From Lytechinus variegatus (lineage: Eukaryota; Echinodermata; Echinoidea; Temnopleuroida; Toxopneustidae), in NCBI RefSeq assembly GCF_018143015.1, contig NC_054751.1, positions 32,936,347 to 33,000,346 of the forward strand: DNA of 64,000 nt. Direction: 5' to 3'. Below, piece after piece: positions 50,710 through 63,000 of this stretch (position 1 is the first letter of the stretch; each line of letters opens with the position of its first letter). A model generated the notes under the pieces. The model worked only from the letters and a program-made list of their open reading frames with translations, did not search any database and was not told the DNA's origin. The translations under genes were made by a program, and so were the position numbers.

Positions 50710-51278
50710 CTTTAAGGGCAGAAAAATGCTGACTTGAATGAATAGGGAAAAATCATATTGCTGAAAATTTCATCAAAATCAGATGTAAAATAAGAAAGTT
50801 ATGACATTTAAAGTTCCGCTTATTTTTCACAAAACAGTTATATGCACAACTCAGTGACATGCAAATGAGAGTCGATGATGTCCCTCACTATTTTTTAAAA
50901 TATTGCTTGAATTGTACAATATTTCATTTTTACAGATTTGACAACAAGGGCCAAATAACCATATAGTATTATAATAATGCTAATTTCTCATGTTCAGGGA
51001 GAAATTTATCTGTTTCACCTGACAATGAGGAGGAAATTAGAATATTTCATATATAGAAATACAAAAGAAATAGCGAGTGGATGACGTCATCATTCCCTTA
51101 ATTTGCATACCGACCAGGATGTGCATATAACTGTTATGGGAAATTAAGCGAAACTTTAAGATGTCATAACTTCTTTATTTTACATCCAATTTTGATGAAA
51201 TTTTCAGTGTTATGCTTGTTGAATTTTCTCTTTTTATTCAAATAAACTATTTGTTGGGGAAAACTTGTCCTTTAAGTT
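50710..51278. mobile_element. MITE family A copy
   Basis: Begins TTTAAGGGCAGAAAAATG and ends AACTTGTCCTTTAAG, with the family blocks GAAAATTTCATCAAAATCAG and GATGAAATTTTCAG in inverse orientation to one another. Confidence 0.82.
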
Positions 51279-51686
51279 TGATGAAGCAGTTTATTTTTTT
51301 TTACCAGGGCTGGTGTTCAATTTGATACTTAAAGCCAGAATTTGAAGTATTTTACTCATTATTCGGCTAAGTAATTCTTAGCCCATCTTTGCTATTTAAT
51401 TGTCTTTTTTTTACTAAGTATTTTGCTTGAATCTATGTTAGACCCCATACATGGCTCAAGTCTGGCTTATGTGCAATTTACACATACATACGTGCAGTTG
51501 TGCATGCTGCACACAAATGGATGTGTACATTTTGCATTATTTGGTTCAGACATCACAAATTATTTTACTTAAATTTGGCTAGATAAATTAAAATACTTAG
51601 AAGTGATGAGTACAGGCAATTTCCTTAGCCAAGTAAAATGCAAAGTGATTACTTAGTTTATCAGTACTTTCCATTGAATATGCACT

Positions 51687-51810
51687 GGGGGCCATTTCAT
51701 TAAGCTGTTTGTAAGTTAAGAGTGACTTTAGGAATGATGGGTTAGCCTCCATAAGAAAGGATCACTAGTCTTTAAAGTCACTCTTACAAACAGCTTTATG
51801 AAATGCCCAC
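51687..51810. repeat. Hairpin MITE, about 120 bp
   Basis: GGCCATTTCATTAAGCTGTTTG / its inverse AAACAGCTTTATGAAATGCC with inner AAGAGTGACTTTA and TAAAGTCACTCTT. Confidence 0.8.
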
Positions 51811-52125
51811 TAGGGCCAATTTCAAAGATCTGTAATTTTGCCATTCAAATTAAAAAAACTGAATGGGTTGGATATTTAAAGAGCAATGTAATTTCTGATA
51901 TAGAGAAAATTATTTTTATACATCATAGAAAATTGATAAATTACATTGTGAAGAGTTTGTTACGATGATGATCATCTGATTTTGAAAAAAAAACACTTTT
52001 GTTTAGTCTGGGTTTAAACTATTTTGATGTTCTATGATTATTCCACTATCACTTGTGCATTTGTAATAAAACAAACGGAAATCAGCATCTACAGAGTTGT
52101 CGAGTCATTCATTTGATATCATTAA

Positions 52126-52703
52126 ATGGGTATTCAGCCCTGGTCATAATATGTTGTGTTGAAAGGAGAAAAATAAATAAAACAGAAAGGTGAAAGTTTG
52201 AAAGAAATCAGAGAAGTTATAAGAAAGTCATTGCTGTTTTAAAATTGTGATCTCTAAGACTATGTAGATTTCAAATTGGCAACTGGGTAAGTAAATTATG
52301 GCAAGAGGCAAAGACAACTATATTATCAGTGATTTATGGTTTTCTCCCAAGTACCTATTCCCCTGGGGCTGTCATTTAAATATAACCTTGGTAGTATATT
52401 ATTTATGCCCTCATGAAAGAAAAATATAATATGAAGTAAAACATGAAAAAAAAAGTAAATTTAGTCATTTTATGTATTGGAGTACATGGAAGAGTAGTCC
52501 TTGCCTTACATTACTTTGACATTATATTTGTTGCCAATTTGAAATCTCCACAGGTATAATGATTTACCAATATTCACAACTTTTAAAAATTCATAACTTT
52601 CTTATTGTTTGTCCAATATTGTTTAAACTTTCACCTATCAACTTGTTTGATTTTCCCTTTTTCTCTAAAAGCAACTTTTTATTTGGGTTGGATTCCCCTT
52701 TAA
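52126..52703. mobile_element. MITE family G, copy 2
   Basis: AAATGGGTATTCAGCCCTGG start, GGTTGGATTCCCCTTTAA end; aligns with 48431-49027 throughout with scattered changes. Confidence 0.85.
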
Positions 52704-53358
52704 TTTATTATAAAGTTTCCTGTAAAGATGTATTGTTTCTCTCACATACAGGAATGATTGATGTAGGAATGGTTATGTTAATTTTGATTTTTATCATCAT
52801 AATCACCATCTATAGTATTCAGTGAACATGCCTGCATGGATTCTATCCTGAAACAAATTACACACACACAAAAAACAATTCTTTATCTAATGTTTAATAT
52901 CTCATAATCTTTCAATGACAAACATATTAAGTGCTAGATATATACAAGTAATAAATCTCTAAAGTTTTATGCGATATTTCAAGATTTTTTTATTTTCAAT
53001 GTCATGAAATCACTTTGAATCATAATAATTTGGAATGATATGAAATCAGTTTGAAACCCTGAGTATTTCCAGATAGCTCTCAATCTGCTTAATATTTTTG
53101 AGGAATATATGCTACTCAAGAAGGATTCCCTAAAATTCCAACATTTTGCATAAAATTTCAATGTCTTGTTTCCATCATTTTAATACTGTTTCATAGTTTC
53201 ATAGTCCTTTAAATTTAACATTCAAGTATTAGTCAAAAAGGAATTCAACATGAAACCTTTGAAAAATGTTTTGGAATGTTGTACTCCATAATTTCTTGAA
53301 TAAAAAAATATTTATGCAATTATATGCATAAGAATATTCTAGAATAAAAACCTTCATG

Positions 53359-53757
53359 GCCAGAATTTACAAAGGTGGGTTTGAAAACCCACGGTTGAGT
53401 CCATGGTTTATGCAGATTTTTGTATAAATTACGCTTAATTTAGCGCGTATCGGGCGCGTGTTTAAAAAAAGTTCAATGCTGATGCGCGCTTTTGTCAGTG
53501 CGCCAAATTGATGCCTGTTACCATGGTTAGATACGCTACTTTATTCACGAGTCCATCGTTTGAAGAGTGGACTCATGAATAAAATAGCGTGGATAACCAC
53601 GGCAACAGGCATCAATTTGGCGCACTGTGACAAAAGCGCGCATCAGCATTGGACAAATAATATACGCGGTAAAATAAGCACATTTTATACAGGAAATCTG
53701 CATAAACTATGGACTCAACCGTGGGTTTTCAAAACCACCTTTGTGAATTCGGGCCCA
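53359..53757. mobile_element. MITE family F, copy 2
   Basis: AATTTACAAAGGTGGGTTTG start, ACCACCTTTGTGAATTCGGG end; the same inner blocks as 46306-46727. Confidence 0.87.
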
Positions 53758-55639
53758 TCTGTCTTCCTTTACCACTTATACTATGAGGCTTCATTCATCC
53801 TTCATCTACATCTACTGATTTCAAAGGTCTAGTATATATAACAGAATCTTAACATGTAATGGCAAAAAATATTGTCCATGATAAATTCTTTGGGATTTCC
53901 CAAATAAATATTCCTCTTATAAACATGATGGTTACTAATATCCTGATCTCCTACAAAACTTATAAAGCAGGATACAAATATTTATACAAAAACTTATGGT
54001 AATCATTAACTCTTTGTGCACTGGTTCATGAACCCCTCTGTGTTAGATCATTTTCAGGTAAGGAAACAATGCATTGATTGTCTGAGAGTGAGATGCGAAG
54101 TTCACACGTCACCGAGTGTGCATGATGCGAAGTACGTGTGATAAGGGTTAAATCAGTGTTGGCTGTTTACATCATTAACATCATAACAATTAAAAAAACA
54201 TTTTTTTTTGGGTGGAATGATTTTTAACAAGATATGAAATATCATTACTTATAAAATATGGAATACTATAAGACAGAAATTGCATGGCTTTAAGTATGCT
54301 GCTTGTCCCTTGCATAAAACAGATAAAATTTCTTATATTTAATTTGACCTCAGCTATTTATTGTTAAACTAATTATACAAATTGGCAAGATTTAAGCTAC
54401 AATTATCTTCAACTATGGAGATACATGTAATGAGTGACTCTGTGATAGATCAATCAAGAAGAAAAAAACTGGTGCTACTACAACCCCATCTATGATCTTT
54501 AACTATATCTTTCAACCTTCATATGTTCTAAATTTCATTCTCAAACAATTTATCAAATCATAGTTCAGGACACCTCTTGTATCTAGAATTAAAAACCCAA
54601 CTGGGTAATACCACAGAAGTAGTTTAATTCATTACCGATAATGTTCAAGAGAGAAGGCCCGTCCTGTCTGTGCATATAACATGTACTGCATACTGACATC
54701 ACAATGACTTCATAGCCATCACCTGTACACATATGTATCAGCTGTTTAAAAGCCAGCAAACAGAAAAAAAATGTATGGATATGGACCTCCTTTTCTAATG
54801 TTTTTTTTTTTCATTTTGGTAAACATACGTACTTCTCTCTGCTATTCTAGTGAGTGTGATGAATATGACAGAGTGATATGCATTCATATCACTTATATGC
54901 ATTTATATTCACTGAAGATGAATGAGACATTGAATGCAAACAGGTGTGATGTGTCTGCTGGTGTTGTGAGTGTGTAATGGTGTGAATGCGAGTGTGCAAT
55001 GGTATGTTTGCTGCCTGGGAGGGGGGGTCTTCTGTGTGTGTGAGGGCGTGTGTGTTTTTTTGGGGTGGTATATTGTGTGGTAGGGAGTGTGGGGTGCGTG
55101 GGTGAGTGAAACATATATATGTAATCTTCCTCTTGAAGGCTTGTAGAGTTTCTTATTTGATTTGACATAATTTTGATATTAACATGATATTGAGGTAATT
55201 TTTTTTTCTCTTACAAAAAAAAGTTTCATATTGTTATAGAAGAGAAATTTGGCGGTTTGATTTCATTTGTAATCATTTTTAAAATATTTGTATTCTAATT
55301 GATATTGATATATTTATTTGTTTGATAATTGATTGTATACATGCAAAGAATCTTTATTTTATATGAATTGTGATTGTCAACTTATTGTTTTGAAAGAGGA
55401 AGAAAATAAAATATTATTCAAAAAAAAAAATTCATACATTATCTAGATTCCAAGCACAAGGCACAATATGTGCCAATAGTTTGAGTACCTTCCTCTGCTT
55501 TACTTAGTCAATAATCCAATGCATTTAACAAAGTCTGATGAGAGTAACTTTGATATTTGATTATTTTTGGTACATCTTTTTCATTTTAAACATGTTTACA
55601 TTCACAAAGTAAGAATTTATTCATAATTCCTCCAATATC

Positions 55640-55780
55640 AACAAAACATATGGCAAACATTCATTTGCTCATGCAGCCCCTGTTTTATATAACAAACTCC
55701 TAAATTCACGGAAAACAATTGATTCAGTTATCAAATTCAAAACAGCCCTTAAACCATACATTTAAATTGTACCTAACCTC
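55640..55780 (+). mobile_element. LINE RT terminal fragment
   Basis: Plus strand reads YGKHSFAHAAPVLYNKL, then SVIKFKTALKPYI and a stop at about 55768. The AP.LYN.LP … FK..LK pattern is the usual end of CR1/Jockey-type ORF2 proteins. Heavily truncated. Confidence 0.65.
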
Positions 55781-56154
55781 AACAAAGTGAACTCACCATC
55801 ACATATCTTCCTATTCTCTTCCTCTCTTTTATTTTCTGAAGCGCATAAAGACGTATTTGTTTTGTGTTATGCACTACCCAAAAACTGACCATTATTATTA
55901 ATGTTTTCATGAAGTTATAAAATGTTTGCTAGCTTAAAAAGGAATACAAAGTGTCCATGTATAGATATTTTCTTAATCTTTGGTAAACATTTCTCTACTT
56001 TAATAGATAATTTGGTTAAATTGCAGAGGTTTTCACAAAATAAAGGGAATGGAGTCTCAATGTTGTAATCCCTTCAGGTGTAACAGAGGTCTAAATCTAT
56101 ATATTTCATCATTCTAACTGGCTTTCAAATTGCTAATTGGTTAAATACATTGGA

Positions 56155-59034
56155 TTATTGACTGAGTAAAGTAGTCACTTGGACTCTTCCATCCATTGAT
56201 CCACTCAAGCATACTCCGGTGTTAAGTGTTGTACACCAGTCAACACTTACAACAGGTGTTCGGTGTCCAAGGATGGTCAAAGTCCGTAACATGCCTTTCT
56301 CTTTGTTCAGCTGAGAGAGAGAGTGAGAGAAAAATATTGATGGTTAGAATCTACAACCCCAAACAGCTAATCGGGTGATAATCACTGCTACATGCATTCT
56401 CTGACCAAGTTTAAAGTTGATCCGTTAACAATTTTATAGTTAACAAGGACAGAAATGGGATAGACAGACGACCCGATAACATAATCCCTCAAGCAACCTT
56501 CAATGGGTGGAGGCATTAAAAAACACCTGAATCTCAGAACAAGCATCTCCTCTCAGTCCCACTCACTACCAGCATTTATATGTCTACTCTGCCCCAGACA
56601 CTCCCTGATGATGATCTGACTAGTGAACCATCTTCTTCACACTCATAAGATTTGGTAATATGAGAAATTATGACTGCCCTACCATTAACAATACTTCCAT
56701 TACCATCAAAACCATTTTCATCACCACTATCATCTACTACTAATACTACTACCATCATCATCTTCCTACTGCCATCACCACTATCATCACCATCGACACA
56801 ACTACCACCACCACAACTGCTATCATTCTCATCCTACCACCACCACTACCTAGTCACCTACTACATTACCATCAGAGCCCTTCCACTGTATACTCTTGCT
56901 TGGTCCACAATCGCATGGCCCATAAGCACTGGGTCGAATTGACAGTTAGTCAAACCTCAATTGGTGCAACTTCATTTGTTTTGTTTTTAATTTCCACTTG
57001 ATCTCATAGACAGTTCATTCAATATCCAACTTGGCTCACCATATTTTGTATTTAGTCATATTTTGATAACTTTCAATTCTGCTAAAACTGAAAACTTGGC
57101 CATATAGTAATAAGAACAAATGACAAGAAACCTAAATATTCATTAGACTAGCAATCAGACTAAAATACCAGTTAGACATAATGTAAGATGAACCAAAAAT
57201 ATTTAGCCTGAATAAAGATAACCCATCTTAAAACTAGAGTACACAAACCTCAATCACTACCATCATCTCCATGACCACAACTATCACAACCATCCGTACA
57301 ATCACCACCAGCATCACCATCCCCATAATCACCACCGCCACTACCACCATCACCACACTACCGCCACCGCCACTACCACCATCACCAACCCCACCATCAC
57401 CACCACCATTACTACCACCACCACCACCATCACCACTCCCATTACTACCACCACCATCACCAACCCCACCATCACCACCATCACTACCACCACCACCACA
57501 ACCATCACTACCACCACCATCACCAACCCCACCACCATCACCAACATTACCACCATCACCACTACCACCATCACCACCATCACCAACCCCACCATCACCA
57601 CCACTACCACCACCATTACCACCACCATCACCACCACTACCACCACCACCAACATCACCACAATCACTACCACCACCATCACTACCACCACCACCACCAT
57701 CAACACCATCACCACCATCACCACTGCAGCCACCCCCACCATTTTCATCATCATCAATACCCATCGCAACCTACCATCTACTACTATACTCTTTCCTTTC
57801 ATTACTTACCTTGTATATAACCCCACCATGGGGAGCGCAGGTCAGTACATAGTTCCCGCTGCTGTCAAAAGCAAAGAGTTTTCCCCTTGGGTTTTGCTGC
57901 TGCCGGTACCCACCGAATCCTGATACCACAAACGGACCAGTAGCTCCATCATGAATAGGCATATCAAGAAGCTTCTGACCTACCTTGTGTATACTCCATT
58001 CAGTAAACTATAGGCATGAAAATCAAATAAATACAGATTAGTTTTTTTTTTAATCATCACAAGGGGGACTTTGTTTCTTTATAAAAAAGAAATTATGTAC
58101 AATAATATTGTACATAATTTCTTTTTTATAAAGAAACAAAGTCCCCCTTGTGATGATAAAAAAATATACTAAACAAAAAACAACAAAAACATGCAATCAT
58201 GTCCTATAGCCAAATACTTATTGGTATTATTTGGTAATAACCTCCATACCTATACTGATACAGAGCTGCCAAGTAATACTGATTTTCGGTATATTGATGG
58301 TTTCATATGAAGGACTGATTTCTAAAATGTTCAGTATTATGTGTTTGTTCTATGGTTATTCCTTTAAAAAATACTGATTCCCTCACCAAAATACTAATTT
58401 TCACCTTTTGAAATGCTGAAATTTTCTTGTTTAGGGTGGCAGCTCTGCTGAAAATATAACAAATACAATGTCCACAATGCAAAATCAAAATGACTGATAC
58501 AGCTGCTAATTCAACTGCAATCCTTTAGTTCAGAGAGCAATGACCAGCTTTATAAGCCAATCAATCAGGAGCGCAATTTCATCAACATTTTCATCTGACA
58601 AGTTGTCGGATCTCACAACATTCCTTGATTTTGATTGGCCGAGAAGCATGGTTACTATGGTGACTGTCGGACAAAACAGGACATGCAGGATAAAACGTCT
58701 TGACAATTCCTTTCATGAAACGCTCCCCAGGTATTTCATCAAGATATCTACAATGTTGTGATAATGACACAACTGTACCGCTACAAACTCTTCTGGTAGG
58801 TAAGGTCTTCTTGTGTTGGGCTGAGCCACTCATGTGGTCTGACTGCTAGGTGCTCTTGGGCACAGTGTATGGTGAACCTTAAATATTTAATACCACTTTA
58901 GATAATCTACTCTAAAAATTCCACACACACACACATATATCATAAAGTTTCACGTATTGGCTTCTCTAAGGGTAACAAAATATGCTGAAGATAAATGGTA
59001 ATGCTTTCAATGCCAATATGGTTTTTATTTATTT

Positions 59035-59086
<52 letters not shown>

Positions 59087-59980
59087 AAATAAATAAAAAC
59101 CAGTTGTATATATATATATATATATATATAAATGTGTAAAGTTATACATGTACAACAGCTTTTGGCAACTCTTTTTTATTTAAATATTGTAAGAAATGGA
59201 TGAAGAGAACAATGGTAGGCGTAGCTTAAATCAAGGTTCCCCAGAGCTATCTACCCTTTGGAAAAATTGGTGATGCCGAAAAAATGTCTCTGCCGGGAAT
59301 CGAACCCGGGCCCCCAGCTTTGAACGCCGGTGCCTTAACCACTAGACCACAGAGACGGTTAGTAGCTAGGGCGAGCCCGATCCGATTGACCGTCAGATAG
59401 ACAGATTTTCGACACTATACCAATTATATATTCCTTTGTCGGGTGAGCTGGGGGCCCGGGTTCGATTCCCGGCAGAGACATTTTTTCGGCATCACCAATT
59501 TTTCCAAAGGGTAGATAGCTCTGGGGAACCTTGATTTAAGCTACGCCTACCATTGTTCTCTTCATCCATTTCTTACAATATTTAAATAAAAAAGAGTTGC
59601 CAAAAGCTGTTGTACATGTATAACTTTACACATTTGTATTTCTTCTCCCATATGTGTACTGTATCGAAGCAATAGCTTTGATCCAGCTGAGGCATGGCGG
59701 CTTGTCATTGTTCAAAACTCACCTTCACCCGACAAAGGAATATATAATTGGTATAGTGTCGAAAATCTGTCTATCTGACGGTCAATCGGATCGGGCTCGC
59801 CCTAGCTACTAACCGTCTCTGTGGTCTAGTGGTTAAGGCACCGGCGTTCAAAGCTGGGGGCCCGGGTTCGATTCCCGGCAGAGACATTTTTTCGGCATCA
59901 CCAATTTTTCCAAAGGGTAGATAGCTCTGGGGAACCTTGATTTAAGCTACGCCTACCATTGTTCTCTTCATCCATTTCTT

Positions 59981-60016
<36 letters not shown>

Positions 60017-63000
60017 ACTTTCATTTCATCCAAAAGAAATTTTTTTATTTTCGAAAATGTTCATTCATCCATTTAGAGGACAAGTCCACCCAGACAAAAA
60101 GTTGATAACAAGTGGAATGCCTCTGGCCGTCTCACCTGCATCACGCGGTTCAATATAGCAGCAGTGCTGACTTTGCATACTACTCTAACTCGCACAAGAT
60201 GTTCAGTGATACATGGTTACTCTTACGTCCTCTTTTTATGAACTAGACCAATAAACTTACAGAGATATGATGGTTATTCAACAAAAAACCCCAACATGGC
60301 CAAAGTTCATTGACCTTACATGACCTTTGACCTTGATCATGTGACCTGAAACTGGAACAGGATGTTCAGTGATACTTGATTACTCTTATGTACAAGTTTC
60401 ATGAATCAGATCCATAAACTTTCAAAGTTATGATGGTAATTCAACAGATACACCCAATTCGGCTAAAGTTCATTGACCTTTGACCTTGGACAAGTGACCT
60501 GAAACACGCACAGGATGTTCAGTGATACTTGATTACTCTAATGTCCAAGTTTAACGAACTAGACCAATAAACTTTCAAAGTTATGATGGTAATTCAACAG
60601 ATACCCCCGATTCGGCCAAAGTTCATTGACCCTAAATGACCTTTGACCTTAATCATGAGACCTGAAACTTGCACAAAATGTTCAGTGATGCTTAATTACT
60701 ATTATGTCCAAGTTTAATGAATCAGATCCATAAACTTTCAAAGTTATGATGGGAATTCAACAGATATCCCCAAATCGGCCAAAGTTCATTGACCCTAAAT
60801 GACCTTTGACCTTGATCATGTGACCTGAAACTTGCACAAAATGTTCAGTGATGCTTGATTACTATTATGTCCAAGTTTCATGAATCAGATCCATAAACTT
60901 TCAAAGTTATGACGGGAATTCAACAGATATCCCTAATTCGTCCAAAGTTCATTGACCCTAAATGACCTTTGACCTTGGTCATGTGATGTGAAACTCATGC
61001 AGGATGTTCATTGATACTTGATTAACCTCATGTCCAAGTTTCATGAACTAGGTCCATATATTTTCTAAGTTATGATGACATTTCAAAAACTTAACCTCAG
61101 GTTAAGATTTCGATGTTGATTCCTCCAACATGGTCTAAGTTCATTGACCCTAAATGACCTTTGACCTTGGTCATGTGACATGAAACTCTAATAGGATGTT
61201 CAGTAATACTTGATTAACCTTATGGCCAAGTTTTATTAACTAGGTCCATATACTTTCTAAGTTATGATGTCATTTCAAAAACTTAACCTCAGGTTAAGAT
61301 TTGATGTTGACGCCGCCGCCGCCGCCGTCGGAAAAGCGGCGCCTATAGTCTCACTTTGCTTCGCAGGTGAGACAAAAATTGGACGTAAAATAAGTTGGTT
61401 ATGACATTTTGAAGCTTCCCTTCATTTCACAAAAGTTATACAGCGCGTCCCCAAAAAATGTCCCTCTGACATAGAACTAAATTAATTCTAAAATGTGGTA
61501 GGATTCTTAAATAAATGTTCATGAGTAGAAAGCTCATTTCATGTTCTAACTTTTATGAAAATTTCATTGGTTGCACTTCAGTGATTTTGAATACACACTC
61601 TGTTACGTAACAGTGGTGCATTTTAGCTCATTCCAAGTTTGCAGCATTGATGCATTTCTTCATTGTCTATGGCATGTTAACCCCCATTCTTACATCCATG
61701 ATCTGAGCAGGGATAATTCCCTAATCATATCTAGGCTCATCAAATCATAAACTTGAGCATGTTCAGAAGGACAAGAAACATAAACAATTAAGTTTGTTTG
61801 ATGATTGATAAGGGGAATCAGTGCACCAACTTGAAAGAAAATGTGAATGATGGATGAGTAAAATAAGCTGAAAAGGGGGAATCAACAAGTTAATCACCTT
61901 TTGCAAAAAGGAACTATACCAAAGAAAATTTTGACTTTTTTCTTTTAAGAAGTTACAGTTGCTAATGAACTAAAAAAAAGTAATGAAAGCAAAAATGCAG
62001 TATTGTTGGAATTATGCATGAAACAGACATGACCCATTGTCTCAATCATTGTGCATCTCCCGTTTATCAAACATGAAATGAACTGTCAAATACTGTTTTT
62101 GCCCTTCTGAACATGCTCAAGGTTGTGATTTGATGAGCCTGGTTAGATCATGGAGATTTCCCTGGTCAGATCAGGGAATTCCTTGGTCAGAACAAGGAGA
62201 TAGAGGTGATATCTCCTTGGTCAGAATGGTCAAAGGGGGTTGATATGCAAGAAAGTGCAGAACAGAAAGCAGTGTTGCATGCATATAAACTTGGAATGGG
62301 TTGAAAAGCACCACTGTTACATAATAGGCTGTGTATTCAAAACCACTGAAGCGAGACCAATGAAATTTTTATAGAATCTAGAACATGAGATGGGCTTCCT
62401 ATATCTATACATTTCATTGAGAATAATTTTTATTTGTGGAAGTTATTAAACAGCATATCAGAGGGACATTTTTGGGGGGATGAGCTGTATGCACATCCTG
62501 GTCGGTATGATGGGACTGATGACATTACCCACTCACTATTCCTTCTGTATTTTATTGAAATATTTCAATTTTCTCCTTATTATCCTGAACATGTGGAATC
62601 ACCATTGTTTGACCATTTTGTGGTTCAACTAAAAGTGACCTAATTGTCAAATCTGTGAAAATTGAAATATTTTTTAATTCTAACAATAAAACAAAAGAAA
62701 TAGTGAGTGACATCATCAACTCTCTCAATTGCATATCACTGAGTTGTGCATATAATTGTTTTGTAAAAAATAAGTGAAACTTTAAAATATCATAACTTTC
62801 TTATTTTACATCCAATTGTGATGAAATTTTTAGCATTATTCTTGTTTAATATATCTCTATTGATTCAAATCAACTTTCTTTCTGGGGTGAAGTTGTCCTT
62901 TATTACAAAGGGTGGAACAGACGTTACCTTTCCATCTGATCCCATACTATATACAGATGTTTCAGCAGGACTGAACTGAGCTGCATAAACCTGACCTTGA

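Larger units (their letters stand above)
45650..56150. other. Intergenic between RAB28 and WDR91 (tail to tail)
   Basis: No recognisable gene. It is mostly MITEs (listed separately), a partial DR1 element, a T/G-rich tract at about 54950-55110, a possible retroposed 3' end with AATAAA and 11 A at about 55405-55430, and a LINE scrap at 55640-55780. Plus-strand ORFs of 60-90 residues here show no family signature. The 3' UTR of WDR91 should occupy the right end. Confidence 0.55.
59131..59985. repeat. Inverted-repeat complex containing tRNA-like genes
   Basis: Three pieces. 59131-59446 is a left arm in minus sense. 59447-59638 is a partial inverse copy of 59131-59324. 59724-59985 is an inverse copy of 59189-59446. 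Shared blocks are AATTGGTGATGCCGAAAAAA / its inverse, GCTCTGGGGAACCTTGATTT / its inverse and GAATATATAATTGGTATAGT / its inverse. Copies are almost identical, so the rearrangement is young. Confidence 0.9.
60075..62905. mobile_element. MITE family A copy split by two nested insertions
   Basis: GAGGACAAGTCCACCC and AAAAAGTTGAT (60076-60108) start the element; it resumes at about 61379 (GGACGTAAAATAAG) and again at 62488 (TATGCACATCCTGGTCGG), ending GGGGTGAAGTTGTCCTTTA at about 62903. The interruptions are 60109-61378 and 61441-62487. About 80 bp of the left arm is missing at the first insertion point. Confidence 0.8.

Noticed and set aside
54893-55168. His/Thr/Pro-rich ORF on the minus strand
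   Set aside because: Comes from a G/T-rich low-complexity tract.
57234-57852. Long ORFs (150-193 residues) of Pro/Thr, Gly/Asp and Val on both strands
   Set aside because: They are translations of the CAC/ATC minisatellite; no start context, domain or splice structure, and they lie in the WDR91 last intron.
59285-59886. tRNA-Sec, suggested by the UCA anticodon
   Set aside because: tRNA-Sec is about 87-90 nt with a long variable arm; these are 72 nt with a 4-5-nt variable region.
62434-62643. 69-residue plus-strand ORF
   Set aside because: Crosses the boundary of the Tc1-type element and the MITE A copy; no homology.
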